Source: Sycobia sp. Sy_11 (Eukaryota > Arthropoda > Insecta > Hymenoptera > Epichrysomallidae). From it: a stretch of 64,000 nucleotides of DNA. The stretch is taken from positions 4,675,501 to 4,739,500 of the forward strand of contig JACCIC010000021.1 in the NCBI GenBank assembly GCA_018907035.1, read 5' to 3'. Made by a program: the position numbers and the translations under genes. Every line of letters begins with the position of its first letter. Position 1 is the first letter of the stretch. Positions 28,331 to 41,400 of the stretch are shown here, in pieces. A model generated the notes under the pieces. It ran no database searches. It saw only the letters and a program-made list of their open reading frames with translations, and was not told the DNA's origin.

Positions 28331-29000
28331 GAAAGTTCACTCGCATATACATAATTCAGCCGCATTTTTCGTTTTATATACTCGTCGAGTATTTTTTTTT
28401 TTTTATTGTTATCATGATGCCCGGTGAATATTACAGGGGAAGTACGATGGATATATGAAACAATGCCGTTTAAATGCATATTTATGTAATATTAAATTAA
28501 ACACTGAAAATGATATTTTCTGTTGTCAGAATAAGTATTTGCTTAGACTCTGGAAATTAATAAAGATCTTATTCCTTTAAGAAATTTTTCATTGGATTAA
28601 AGACGACCCCTTGACTTACTTCAACCCTCCTTTCATGCAGTGTACTTTAATGATAAATGGAAAATATTTGTTTCTGTATAGCTAAAAATGAAAATTCCTT
28701 TAACATATGCATCAGTTTATCTATGCATACGATTAAAATTTCAAACAATAAAAATTAACTCTACACAGCTCTTCCACGCCTCTCTTGCTATATATGCAGA
28801 TTCGGCGTCGAACTAACGCAAAGAAACGAAATATTTGAATCATCCCTCGTAATAATTGAATAATGCATGTAAAAAGCTTTTTGAAACAAGTTTTCCGCGG
28901 CACCAAAAACTTCAAACGTCACTCCGCGTCAGGATTCTAATCAACTCGTTGTAAATTTTACATGGTCCCTTTATATATGTAGAGTGGCGCGATTGACACT
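28330..29000. other. AT-rich DNA, no gene seen
   Basis: No feature beyond a T-run near 28395-28405. Confidence 0.5.
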
Positions 29001-29090
29001 CTTCAATATTTCATAAAGCCCCGGGCTTTTGTGATTGATTCTCCCGTGTGCGTTTTTCCTCCCATCCTGCTTTATCTCTCTTTTTCTCGC

Positions 29091-29140
<50 letters not shown>

Positions 29141-29560
29141 TCGCTGTCTTTTACAAAAAGCTCGATGTTACACTTACATACGTAAACGCGCGCGCGTAAG
29201 CGCGCCCGCCCGTCAAGTGCATTATTTGCATGTGAATTCGAGCTCGCCAGTTTTGTTTGCGCGCGGGCGTGAGTGAAGCAATTACCGCCCGGTGCATCTC
29301 TCTGTTGTTCCATTCTCGCGCTTTTTTACTCCTATAAATGAGTTACAATTCATTCTCTCGCCTCCCGCCAACTTTATCCGTCCCTTTACCCCCCCCCCCG
29401 TGTTTTTGATGGTTTGTATATGGGGAGAGAACGAAAATAGCACAAGGCGTTCGAAGCGTACACACATAAATTGTAAATACGTGTATATAGATATAGTGAT
29501 AGGTCTCCAGCACGCCAAATTTACTCTCGGCGGGAATTGACGTCTGTGCGTTGAAATAAA
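29000..29560. repeat. Small GC-rich island with CT tract
   Basis: A CT tract at about 29098-29134 and a C11-type run near 29389-29399, in CpG-containing DNA. Confidence 0.75.
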
Positions 29561-30660
29561 AAAAAATGAAAATAAAAGTATCATAAAAAAATGGACAGAA
29601 AAACAGAATCAGTATTTGATCATCTGATGAATGAACGGCTGGAGCGATTTCAACGTGGGCTAAAAGAAATATTGACAACTTGAAACAACTAATGAACAAG
29701 GTTATAAACAATTTTAGCACGCGAATTTAAAGGACGAAATATGCCACTTTTCGTAAATGTGACATAAACTGAACTGAATGATTAATATTATGACGTATGG
29801 ATGTGCCATCAATGCTGTCTAATATATTGAATGAGAGTACATTTGAGAGATACGCTTATAGGAGTATCAACTTAAAAGTCAAAAGTATAAAATCCTAGAT
29901 GACATAACGAACTCGTCGGTGAATCATTTCCAAACGTACAATGTTAAAACAGATGTACTCTTTCATGGTATATTGTTTTAAAGTCTAATCGCTTAATCAT
30001 CTAATTATAATAGTATCAACGCTTATAACTTTGATTTAAAATGAACTAAAATTACTTTAATTTCATGAGTTTTGTTTTGAGTCGTATTTCTTGCTTTGAC
30101 TTTGTATTTCTGAGAATGATCGTATGATATTATTTAATCATTCCATTGTTTTTTCAAGTTTATCGTGAAAATCACTTAATAATTTTAAAGAAATGGTAAA
30201 TAACATTATTAATAGAAAAAATATATGTCATAAGAGCTGAATATATTCAACACCAGAGAAACATTGAAATTTTGAAAAATAGGAAATTTTTACGATAAAA
30301 ATTTACGATCACGATTACTTCTCGTTTTAGCCGATAGTTTTAATTTCTTATTTGGAATTTAGAAAAAAAATCCAGTTCTGTTTAATGGAACTAGTATCGA
30401 TGTTAAAATAAGCTATTATTAGAGTTTTAATATTTCAGAAACAGTACTTAAATAAAATGGCAAAATAGAGAGCTTCTCTGAATGAATGACTCGTCATGAT
30501 AAATTTTATTTCCTAAATTCTATGAGAACTGCTGATAATGTTGAATAGTGACTAACCATTTTCATTATATCTAGAAAAAGAAATTGCTAAATTGATTATA
30601 AAAATATATTTTCTAGTGGACTAGCATAATCGTTCTTCAATTGTGCTTTTGTCGACTGCT
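29560..30660. other. AT-rich DNA, no gene seen
   Basis: No domain, RNA gene or terminal repeat recognised. Confidence 0.5.
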
Positions 30661-30710
30661 TATATGCAAATTAATAAATATTTTCATTGGTCTTATAATT
30701 GGTTTGACAT

Positions 30711-31213
30711 TTATAATATCGAAAATAGATATAATGCACGAGTTGATGTTAACAGAGGCAAAATTATTGTCTTACCATATGTTAGAGGATTATCTGAAAG
30801 AATTAAAAGAAATTTTCGGAAATATAACATTCAAATTCTCTTTAAAAATAGCAATAATTTAAGTAAGTTGTTTAATAATTGCAAAGATAGGGATGATTTA
30901 TGTTGAAAATCTGGAGTTGTTTACAAAATTAATTGTATGGATTGTAATAAATACTATATTGGAAAAAAAGGTAGATATTTAAAAAAGAGAATTTATGAAC
31001 ATAAATATAGTTTGCGTAGCTCACATATTACTTCCGGTTTAAAGGAGCATTGTTTAAAGTTTTTACATTCTTTTGGTTTTGTGAATGTGCATATTTTGGA
31101 ACATGGTATTAATTATAAGTAATAATATTCACATTTCCAAGAATCGGAATAATGTGAATTTAATGTTAGAGTCTAGTAAATTGGACAACATTTATCGTTC
31201 CTTATTAAATTGA
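30711..31213 (+). pseudogene. Penelope-like element C-terminal region with GIY-YIG endonuclease domain
   Basis: The frame reads LPYVRGLSERIKRNFRKYNI, the linker that follows the reverse transcriptase in Penelope-like elements. The GIY-YIG domain follows: VVYKINC, a C-x2-C pair, YYIG, then KKRIYEHK. Family members use this endonuclease to nick the target. An in-frame TGA at 30904-30906 and a frameshift near 31118 break it. After the shift the frame continues as NNIHISKNRNNVNL to a stop at 31211-31213, matching the family's usual C-terminal end. It is non-functional as it stands. Confidence 0.75.
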
Positions 31214-31302
31214 TTGGTTTTGAACAATTTGTTTAGAGGGAGAATTTAGATTTAATTTACTAAATTTGATAGTGGAAATAGGGTATATATAGATTAGAAT
31301 AT

Positions 31303-31352
31303 AACGTTTAGTTTAGTCCCTGATGCGGAGCCGTAGCGAGCTCGAAACGTTG
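31303..31352 (+). ncRNA. Hammerhead-ribozyme-like motif of the Penelope-like element
   Basis: CTGATG at 31320-31325 and GAAAC at 31344-31348 enclose a possible stem II (GAGC pairing with GCTC). AACG upstream (about 31303-31306) can pair with CGTT at 31348-31351 as a short stem III. Penelope-like elements are known to carry hammerhead ribozymes in this part. The base after CTGATG is C where the consensus core has A, so self-cleavage is doubtful. Confidence 0.5.
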
Positions 31353-31639
31353 GACAAGTTTTCAATTAGGTAAGGGTTTTGAGGACAGTCAGACTGCACT
31401 TTACTGACAAAAATTTTTTCAGCTAATATTTTACTTTCAGATTAGTCTACGGGGGTGCCTGTATACAAGGACAGTCTGACTGTTATTGTAATTTTTAATT
31501 TTTATTTTTATTTTTATTATTTTTGTATATTGATGTATTAATATTAATAGAAATATATATTGATATTATTACGTATTGATTTCGATTCATTTCATTGGAC
31601 TGTAAGACCAATGAAAATATTTATTAATTAGCATAATAG

Positions 31640-32450
31640 TTGTTATTTAACAAGAAATGCATTAATTTTTTCTTCCATAATTGAATTTATAATTAAATAC
31701 ATTTCTTTAATGTACTACATTAAACAATATTTTTGACGGCAACAAGTTATTCGTTGTTAAAGTATCATTGAAATAGATTTCACGATATGCATGTCTTAAA
31801 TTACAGCGTGCAAGCGAAACAAAAATTTTTTTTTTGAACAACGAATAAATGAATTTCATAATTATTGCAAAACAGATTTCACGCAGAATTTCTACTTACA
31901 GCCAGAGCTGGTAAAATATTTAGCTCGAAGCGATTGATCATTACCGAGTTAACGAGAGAGGACCACATTGAGAGAGAGAGAGAGAGTGAGAGCCTGCCGA
32001 GTGGACGAGAAATTGCGAAATGAAACCGTTGATTCGGATAAATCATGCATGCGCACTCTATAAATTTATGACTTTCACGAGCCGAATTCTCTCATTAATG
32101 ATATATATATATACGTCATGCAATTATGACGCCCGCTCCGCGTACTCTCGGGTCAGAATGTACATCGAAATGGAAATTTTGATGTTGGAAAAATAGGGAA
32201 AAATTGATAATCCAATGATGTTGACGAGGACGTATCGGTAAATGTAATTATCAAATCCGACGGATTAACGTCACCCCAATATACTTATCGTTCTATTACA
32301 AGGCATCATGATATCCGCTCAGAAATTTTTTGCAATTCCATAGATATACAATCGGAACATTTTTTTAAGCCTCCCCTTTTTTATATATGCTTGAATCACA
32401 CAATACGGTTGCGTCTGCTTTAATCACCGACGCATAATACACGTTTTAAT
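31640..32450. other. AT-rich DNA, no gene seen
   Basis: Only a short GA tract near 31972-31992 and a TA run near 32101-32113 are visible. Confidence 0.5.
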
Positions 32451-32491
32451 AACACGATACGCGGGTGCGCGCGCTGTATTTCATAGGTCTA

Positions 32492-32550
<59 letters not shown>

Positions 32551-32752
32551 GAATGCGTGGAATGGAAAAACTTTTGCGGAAAATTTCCCGCGTTATGTAC
32601 GAAAGTCAAAGTAACGGAGAGGGGGGTTTCAATAAAAGGATATAACAAAATATAATAATGCGTTCGTTATGAAACTTTATACGAGAGATCCTGTCTTTCG
32701 TTAATGCTTTCTTCAGCGCCGACTATCTTCCATAACGACGAGTATAAGTACT

Positions 32753-32804
<52 letters not shown>

Positions 32805-32867
32805 GGAGCCGCACGTCTCTTCTCCTGTTTCAGAATTGCTCGTGTAGGTGAGGCGCGTCGCAAAGTC

Positions 32868-32927
<60 letters not shown>

Positions 32928-33010
32928 CATACAGAAAGTAAAAGACTTCTTCGCGGGAATAACGGAAATACGATAGCATCTCCCTCGTGCGCATAGAAAG
33001 CTTATAATAG
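32450..33010. repeat. TA, GA and TA microsatellite cluster
   Basis: TA repeats at about 32499-32547, GA repeats at about 32758-32799 and TA repeats at about 32870-32922 lie within 430 bp. Confidence 0.85.
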
Positions 33011-34100
33011 CGTTTTCGAATTTTCGTTATTTGAAAGGTTGCGATTTGCTACGGGCTTTAATAGCTACTTAGAATTTTTAATGTGTAGGATATATATATA
33101 TATAAGATATTATTATATACTGATTGTAACTGATACTATATTGACAATTGACAGCTACTTAATGGCACATTTCAAGTAATCCGACACTGCCGTAATTTCA
33201 TGCCAAAAGTTCTGTAACGCCGGTACATTCTCATTTGAATTAATATGTCGCAGAAAGCAAAATACCGCTCAAAAGACTGCTATTAAGCAAAAAATGTTCT
33301 AAAACGGTCGTTCTCTAAAAAACGCATACTCGAATTTTAAAAAGTACGCGATTCCTTCAGGTTCAGATTTTGCGCATTTCTTAGCAACTTGGATATCTTG
33401 GAAAATCCGAATGAATTATAAAATTGTTCGCAAATTCATAATGATACTATTTATTTAAATCTTAATTGACCATCTCGAATAATTTTCATTCGAAATTTTT
33501 TAGCAATAAACATTTCACCATTTCGATGCATGGAAATCGTATTGCATTCATATCTTCATCGTTGGTTATTTTTGGCTTGATATTCTTGCACAATTCAAAG
33601 TGATTCATTAAGGTTCCACAAAGGATTTTAATCTTGAATGATTAAGAAATATTAGTTATTTGCGATTTTATAAGAAATGAAATTTGCCACAAATTGTTAA
33701 ACTTTCAAACATGTATTTTTGAAAAATAATAGCCGTAGAAAGCTTTTCAATTATAATGCTATGTGCAGCGAAAAAAAACAATATAAAAACTATTAACAAT
33801 TTACTAATGATTCGCAAAATTAAAATAACTACTTTTAAAATGAGTTTAAAACTCTCTACGTCGGTGATTGATAGTTTTTTCTTATTTACAATTTCGATCT
33901 GTACGAGTAAAGATGCATTTCAACAAAACAATGAAGAATATCCAGTAATACTCGTGTCGTTCCAAAGATGATCACCTACGATATTATTATTAGTATAGTA
34001 CAATTTAACATTGAACTCGTCTTTATTACTCGACAGAATTATATCGTTAGCGTACGTCCTACCGGATAATTCTGATTTCCGAATTCCGCGCTATTTTGCT
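33010..34100. other. AT-rich DNA, no gene seen
   Basis: No supportable feature. The plus frame at 33756-33971 has no domain. Confidence 0.5.
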
Positions 34101-34560
34101 AAGCTTGCGAATGGGAACGGACGGATTTCCCCCTTCTTGTTCTGGTCGCAACCAGCCGAGCCCCGCCACCGAGTGACGAGGCATTAAAGCAGGCTCGCCG
34201 TATAAGATTTATTACGAATTAAGCGCGCGGCTGCCGCTGCCGGACGGACGAGTAAAACAAGGGGGAGGGAAAAAAAGTAGCCAGCCGCGCGCACTCGTAA
34301 ATGCAGATAGCCGAGCACGGTGGCGCGGCGGGCGCGCGCGAAAGGGAGGGTCGATGCATATAAAGGCTCAAAATTCGCCGAGCCAACGGCTTCCATTTTC
34401 ATCCCCGCATTTTCTTCGCAAACTTAACGCGTGTAGACCCAGCCCGGTTCCGGTGCCGATGGCCACGTGCTCTTATTATTTTATTTTCCCCTTCTTTTTT
34501 TTTTTTGAGGGGGATAAAAAAAGTTTGCTTCCTTTTTTTTTATACTCGCGCTAAAGAGTA
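34100..34560. other. GC-rich island without long microsatellite
   Basis: CpG-rich DNA with T-runs near 34495-34507 and no coding evidence. It differs from most other islands in lacking a TA or GA tract. Confidence 0.5.
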
Positions 34561-34779
34561 TTAATAAAATATGACTCACGGCACTATATATTAGGTATGG
34601 AAATGAAAGTGTTGGTTTTAATTAAATGTATTATTTGTTAAAGTTAGGAAATTATTTCGGTACATCTGTTCGAATCTGCAATCTGGAAAGTTGGCATTTT
34701 CGATCAAAACTTTGGGCTTTATTTCAATAATGTTTAGAAATAATACATTACTTAAAATAGCGTTCATCGTCAAGTATGC

Positions 34780-35500
34780 TCTTTGCCTACAATTCGGTTC
34801 ATTGTTTTTATATGTAGATAATTTGTCAGTTCCCAAATAAAAAGCGATGAAGTAAAATGCAAAGCCAGTGAGGGCACTCCACGGAAAGGTGATAGAATGT
34901 TCCGTTCACCGTTTTCCAAATGATTTTCGTCACGATAATGAGCATTTTCACGACGGAGAATGAAGGTCCTCGTGTCTGATCTGCCATTCTGGCCGTTTTT
35001 TTTTCTCACGCAGTGCTCCTTTCCAACGCATCAGTTGTGTCGGGTAGAACGGTCATGATAGACCGCACCTCTGTCATCCCATCAAATATACATGGTAGCA
35101 TTACTTTGCTTGTACGGATCTTTCGCTTTCGCCACGATGGCTCTGTTTCGCCGAGCTCTACCCACGATTTCATCGTTTTGAACTATCGCGGTTGATTCCA
35201 CATTTTATCTTCGACAATAATTCGATGAAAACGCATGAGTTCTTTTTCCATCCCTGATGAAGACATTTCGAAGTCCAAAGATGATTTTCGACGTTTATGA
35301 GCGTCATCTTGCGCGACGCTCAATTTCCTAAGATTTGGACAAGTCCCAGCCATTTTAGTCGCTTAGAAATGACTTGGCGCGTTAGTTTCGTCGCTGCAAC
35401 GAGTTTTTCTTGCGTTTGGCAATTCTTTATCTTTTTTTCAGTTAGCCCGGACGCTCTCTGTCCTCGAGGTCAAAATTACCACATTTGAAATGCACCAATT
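34780..35500 (-). pseudogene. Degenerate mauritiana-type mariner transposase
   Basis: Nucleotide text on the minus strand runs parallel to the intact mariner at 54067-55104 over much of the gene. Examples are the block around GTTTTTCTTGCGTTTGGCAA (35400-35420), the GCCCGGACGCTC block (35446-35457) and the CTCACGCAGTGCTC block (35007-35020). In one surviving frame (34770-35009) the segment equivalent to the second catalytic motif, HDN in the intact element, reads REN, and indels scramble the rest. No terminal repeats could be placed. It is an older relative of the intact copy. Confidence 0.65.
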
Positions 35501-35649
35501 ACTTTTGATGCATTCTAAAATCAGTAGCAAATTCGTATGTACTTTTTTTAAAATTAAAACATTAAAGTAAAAATAACCGCATATGTTCATTTATTGGTAC
35601 GTAATTCGACAATTTCAACGAAAAAAATTAAATATTGGATATTAATTTA

Positions 35650-35745
35650 TATCGAGTAATTATAAACACGGACGATCCGACTTTCGTTATATTAGCATAG
35701 TTTATTATTGTATAAAGACTGTAAGACGGATAAAGACATTTATTA
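35650..35745 (+). mobile_element. Degenerate Penelope-like element 3' end
   Basis: Blocks AAACACGGACGATCCGACTT and AGACTGTAAGAC...GACATTTATTAA occur in the same order and spacing as AACAAGGACAGTCTGACTG and GACTGTAAGACC...AATATTTATTA at 31475-31627. No coding sequence is attached. Confidence 0.4.
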
Positions 35746-35749
35746 ATGT

Positions 35750-36880
35750 AATTTATATTCACTCTTATAGGTTGAATTTAATACTGAATTTAATTTTTGA
35801 CGCTCCTTTGTGTTTTTTAAAACATATTTCAGGAAAAAACACAGAGAATGAAAATTTAGATAAGACTTAGATAAGACTTTTAGAATTGCAGATTCAATAA
35901 ACCAAAATTATTTTAATAGGAGCATTAAAGAAATAAATGTTCTTAAAAGAAATCTTCAATTTAAACTTCAAACTAAAATTATTTGTAATTGAGTAGCTAC
36001 CACGAATGCAAAATATATATTAAAAACAAAAATATATGTTTTCATGTAAAGCTTAATCAGAATATTTAATATTCCTTTCGATCTAACGCAAAATCCGTTA
36101 TAAAATGTTGAAAGTGTATCATGACAAGTGTTTTTTTTCTTTTAGATCGCTAGAGACGTCAGTCTCCGAAGTTAAAAATTAACTTTCCAATTAGTATCAA
36201 ACTTCGCTTTATCCCGGAAGAGCCGTAAAATTAACTTAAGAGTCACCGAGTTCGAGTTTAGAGAGTGGCATAAAATTATTAATTGCTTCACATACACGCG
36301 ATCTCTTTGCGACCGGGCGCGCGCTCGATCATTATGGATTTTACCCGCAGCATTTCAATATCCTTAATATAAGCGCAAATAGTCCGGCTGCCGGAGTAAC
36401 CGCTCCGAGCCAAATTTGGCTAATAGACCGCGCCGGCGAAGCACTTTGAAGCCTCGATCATGCAGGTTTGCAGCGACAACAACTCCGCGATGGGGCGAGT
36501 GATGAGAGTCGGAGGGGGGAGGGGAGTCGGTGGCCTTTTCAATAATCAAGAACATCGCGTATCAAATTTACTCGAGTGGGAATCTATTAAATTGCACATA
36601 TTATATGCATTAGCAAGCTCCGGCGGCATTTCGACTCCAGGATCATTTATTGCCGAATTGAATTTATTTAATAATTTCGTCAATCATATATATAGTGCAG
36701 GTTGATATATTTTGACTTTATCAAAATTTTACATCGATCTAAAAGTATTTGGCGAACTTGGTAGATAAGTGATCTATACTTTAATACAACGAAAATTACA
36801 AAATCGTATGTTTCCAGTCATTCGATGAATTGTTAACATAAAATTGTAAAGAAATAAATCAAGGTCGGTATATAAATCTC
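35750..36880. other. AT-rich DNA with a small GC patch
   Basis: A moderately GC-rich patch lies at about 36290-36540; otherwise AT-rich. No gene seen. Confidence 0.5.
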
Positions 36881-37109
36881 CTCCTGTCTTGTCCGTTCCC
36901 TAGTTATTCCATTCTCTCTTATCTCCTACCCCCCCTCCCGACCCATGCAGTTCTTCTGGAAAAAGTGCCGACCCTCGTTTTTCCGATGACTACGCCCGCC
37001 TGCGCCAATAACGAGCCGTGCACAATGCCCCACCATACAACAAACACCCTCACCGCACATTACACGCCCGTCGAGTCCCGAAATCGAAAGCTGCGCAGAG
37101 CCGGCCTCG

Positions 37110-37150
<41 letters not shown>

Positions 37151-37700
37151 CCTCCGTCCCCAACTAAGATAGACGCGTCCACGATCATAAGGGGCGGGGG
37201 AGGGGGCGCAAATTGTACGACGATATCATTGAGGCCGGCGCGCAGATTGACAGTTAAGATAGGTCGCCTATATGACGCCGAGAGTCAGGGTCGCACGTGC
37301 GCCAGGTGATGGCCGATCGACATCTCGGCGACGTCACCAGCGCGCGGCGAGACGATGCGGGTACGCGTATGTACAGCGTACGCACATACTCACATACACG
37401 TATATATATATATATACACGTGTGTGTGTGTGTGTAATATACGATCAAGGGCCTCTGATTTCGCGCGCGACGAGGCAGGCGGTGGCGTGGGAGCGTCGAT
37501 AAACGATAATTAGCCCGGGAGCTTTTATATGTAAATCCATTAATGGCGCCGACCACAGCCAAAATCGCTGCGGGCGCCATTCGATCGGCTCTCGGAGTTG
37601 GGAAAGACTATATACGGCGAGTCTCGTTTTATTCGGAGCTCGGAGATTCGGAGGAAATCCCTTGGCGCGCGTGTGTAAAATTTTTGGTTGGATAAGTTGA
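36880..37700. repeat. GC-rich island with CT, TA and GT tracts
   Basis: CT repeats at about 37113-37146, a short TA run at 37399-37415 and GT repeats at about 37420-37436, in CpG-rich DNA. Confidence 0.75.
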
Positions 37701-38750
37701 AAAAAAATTATTACACGATTGCGCATATTGTCCGGGGTGTCTTTATGTATATCTTGAAGATCAGTATAGTAGAGTAGACTTTCGGTATTCTGACGTGATT
37801 AATTGCAATCTGAAGTTTTTTTTGGAACTTGATGTTGGTTCATAGCAGTAACACTTTCAAAATTTGGAATTTTTGACAAAATTAGTAAAAAACAAATAAA
37901 AACTAGCAAATATGAATTTGGAAGAAACGTTGCAAAAATATGCTGATCGATGTGAAAATGTTTTTACATCCTAATCCAGTACAATACTACAGTATTTTGC
38001 TATGTGAAAATTAAATCTGAGACCGAATTGTCTTGAACATTTCAAAAAAATTTGAAAAAGTTCCACAAATACTTTAGAAATTTAAAAAAATTATATAGAA
38101 GCAAATGCCAACAGAATTTTTATCTGCTTTGATGTATTGAATTCAAATTTGCAGCCTATTTTTGACAATAATTTAAAAAATCTTATATAATCAGTTCAAA
38201 ATATTCAAAAATACCTAAAAGCTACAAATTCTAAATATCCTTTGTCACATTGAAAAAAATATTTTTTACATATTTTTGCAACTGTATTCAAATTTGGAAT
38301 AATTGGCAAGAACAGTAAAAAAATCATTGAAAATGGTTTATAAGTGAAAAAAATTAAATTAATAGTTAATACAATATTATTAATTTTGTTGATCTTTTTT
38401 AATAAATTATTTTTTTCAATCTATGAATTTCTCTTTTAATTGAAGATGGTTCATTTCGTATTATTTTGTATAATTTTAATATACATATTACAAACTAATA
38501 TAGTTACTGATATTATATAATACATTGTAGAAATATCCATAACGAAAGCAATAAATATATATAGATACGTTTAACGTTTTCATTTCTCATAAAACATTTC
38601 GCTTCGAACGACGAAACTAATTGCATTGTTCGAAATTCAATAAAGCGATATAAGATACTTATACGAAGTTTTATCTAAAAGCAATCACTTCTGAAAACTT
38701 TTTTTTTAAGGTCAAAACCAATCGAATTATAAAATCCAGATGAAAATCGA
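37700..38750. other. Very AT-rich DNA, no gene seen
   Basis: Dense A and T runs with recurrent AAATTTG-like text. No coding or terminal-repeat structure recognised. Confidence 0.5.
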
Positions 38751-39050
38751 GTCGGCTTCGATTTCGCGTAAATCATACCCATTTTTTCCACCTATGCGCC
38801 GGATTAGCGAGCTCAAACGCTCGACCGCAATATTTTTGTTAAATCCATCGTTTTCTGAAACTTCTAAAGGAGAGAGTTGGAGAAAAAAAAACGAGTAGCA
38901 CGTATGGGCCGCGCACGCACATAGGAAGCCCAGATATTCGCGTAAGGGATTATAATATTGAAAAGCGCCTGGACGGATGCAGATTTTTATAGCATTCGGC
39001 CTGTTTGATAAAAGGACGAGAAAAAAGAAACGCGAAAAAACAGCTAGAGT

Positions 39051-39091
<41 letters not shown>

Positions 39092-40150
39092 TAGATAAAA
39101 TCCGGAAGGAAGGAGAAAAAAAGAATCAATAATAATCCCGCGCGAGCCGATGAGCCTGGACAAGCGATTGCACCTATACGCGGGTACTCTCTCACCCACG
39201 CGCTCGACCTTTCGCCCCTGCCAAACTCACCCCCCCCCCCACCGCCACGTCTATACGGGCGGGAAATTCGTTTCGCGCTCAGAGCCCGGCCGCTCGAGAT
39301 AGGACGTCTCTTTACGAGCAATATCTAATGGATTGCATCGGGGGAGAGCGAGAGAGCGAGAGAGAGAGAAAGAGAGAGAGAGAGAGACAGAGCGTGTCCG
39401 AGAGCGCAGCGTTAAATTTGACGTTCACGATTATTGCGCGTCGGTGTATATATAGAGAGGGAGGGAGGGGGCTGGCTGCGGGACGAGGGGGAGCGCTCGG
39501 AGCGCGCGGGTTATTCTCCGGGGCTCGGTAACCGAAACGTGGGGTAGGACGAGGAGGAGAAGCACGAGGATGGGGCGAAGGAGGAGGTCTAAAAATCTGC
39601 CGGGACGCCGTTCCCCTCCGGTTGGGGGGAGGGAGGCGGGAGTATTTTCAAGGCATGGCTTTAACGTAGGCGGGCGCGTTAATTTTATAATCCCCGGCAG
39701 CGCGCGACAGGAAAAAGTTACGATCGCCGTTCCGTTCGTTCCGGCTGCCGCCGCCGCCGCCGCCGCTGCAGTCACGCATTTCGTATTTCAGGCCAGATGC
39801 CCGCGCAAATTGCCGGCGAGACCGAGCAGTGTCAGAAAGGGTTGACGCCGCGCACTGTTCTCCCCCTCCACCGCCCTTTTATCCACCCATCGCTGCGGGT
39901 GCCGTGCTAATAAAATGAATGCCTGCTCGCCCCACCCCCCCTCCCTCCGCCCCAAGCATAGAGGAAAAGACTGGATAATTCCTTTGCTTCTGTGGAACTG
40001 TCGCTCGGGTGCTGCGCTTTATAAACAGGTGGCGCCGTCGGTGAGCTTCATCAAGTTGATTCTTTTCTCTCCCCGGTGCGATGATTATGTAACAAGTTGG
40101 ACGCCTGTAAAACGCGCAATAAGTAGGGCAATGGTCCAATGAAACGCCAG
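38750..40150. repeat. GC-rich island with two GA tracts and a GCC run
   Basis: GA repeats at about 39055-39085 and 39355-39388, a C-run near 39230-39240, and a GCC trinucleotide run near 39745-39767. No coding evidence. Confidence 0.75.
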
Positions 40151-41400
40151 GACTATAATTAGTAAAAGTTAATTTTCTTCTCTTCTAAAAGTCGACTGTA
40201 ATTATCGGCCTGGCCAGCTTCCGTCGCGACAGAATCATTCGGACGTTTCTCGAAATTTCCGATGTATTTTTCACAAAACGGTTTTGTCTTTAGCATCCAA
40301 TTGGTCTTCAGTTTCAGCTATATATAACTTCGGCACTTTTAACCAAATCGCCTACCTTGGTATATCTGTAGGTTTATATTAGTTTTCGTTTTTTAATTGC
40401 CGCAGCGCGCTTGTGGAACGATTTACCCTCGTTTGTAATCGTGCAGTGTAACAAATTTCATGTGTATTAAGTATAACATTAATAAGATATCGTATTTATA
40501 CGTGTTTTACATGCGTATCTCTTTGCTGTCATCTTATATTTTAGTGCTGTTATCAATTCGTCTTTTTTGTGACTTATATTCATGTATAATAATTTCTGGT
40601 ATTATTGGTAATGGACTCAAAAGCAGAGTACTATATTAAACTGTAATACGATGCCAATCACTGACTATTAAGGATCCCTAATCGTCAGTCCAGAATAAAC
40701 ATCCATCCGTCCAGTTATCTCTTTGAAATCTGTGCAATGGCAGTAGTCATATAGTAGTGGTCAGATTTTGCGAATGTAAGGGGGAGGGATTGAGTCGTTC
40801 GATTTGATCATCGATTTTATGGATCGATGCATTGCCTCGGTGAATATGGGATCCTTTCCGCTCGACTGCCCCGTTCAATCGATCCAATAACTAAATGTCT
40901 CTCGAAACTTGCAGCCTTGTGAACGGATAAAATGGCTTCTAAGAATTCTTGGACGTTTTCGAACGGAGCCATCCTAACGATACGATTTGCCTTTCGAATC
41001 CGCATATCATTGGCAAATAATTGTTTTCCGTCGGAAATTTTCCGGTATCCCATTTATTGTTTATCAAATAATAAAAGTAGCGCGCGATTATGCCTTGATA
41101 TCTCGAGAACTGGAACAAATACCTCATGCATATTTTATTCTACTGGTAATCATTTCGTGGTTTTGCTATTACGGAAAATAAAAGCGGCATTGCCGTTGCT
41201 TCTCCACAAGGTTAACGCATTTTACGACATTATAATCCACGAGTTGGATAAATATTATGGAAAAACACGATAGAATGATTTCCAATATTTTATTTTCGAG
41301 ACTGTAACGAAAATACGTGACCACGATACATATCTTATCGTTACGTGAATTTCGCCGAATGACAGTAGCGAAGGCGCCCGCGCCAAGCTGCCGTAAAAAG
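40150..41400. other. Mixed-composition DNA, no gene called
   Basis: A 78-codon minus frame (40817-41053) has an ordinary amino-acid composition, but it has no homologue I know, no signal or domain, and no splice partners. I see nothing else. Confidence 0.4.

Larger units (their letters stand above)
30661..31635 (+). mobile_element. Truncated Penelope-like retroelement
   Basis: A 975-bp remnant contains the C-terminal coding end of a Penelope-like element (30711-31213), a hammerhead-ribozyme-like motif (about 31303-31352) and a 3' region with blocks also found at 16310-16460, 35650-35745 and 47123-47455. A 33-bp inverted repeat with one mismatch (30661-30693 and 31603-31635) marks both ends. 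The right-hand copy is the normal 3' end of the family, so the left-hand copy is probably an inverted 3' piece joined to a 5'-truncated body, an arrangement known from Penelope-like insertions. The reverse transcriptase domain is missing. Confidence 0.75.

Noticed and set aside
40817..41053. 78-codon minus-strand frame with ordinary composition
   Set aside because: No known homologue, domain, signal peptide or splice partner visible; antisense frames of similar length overlap it.
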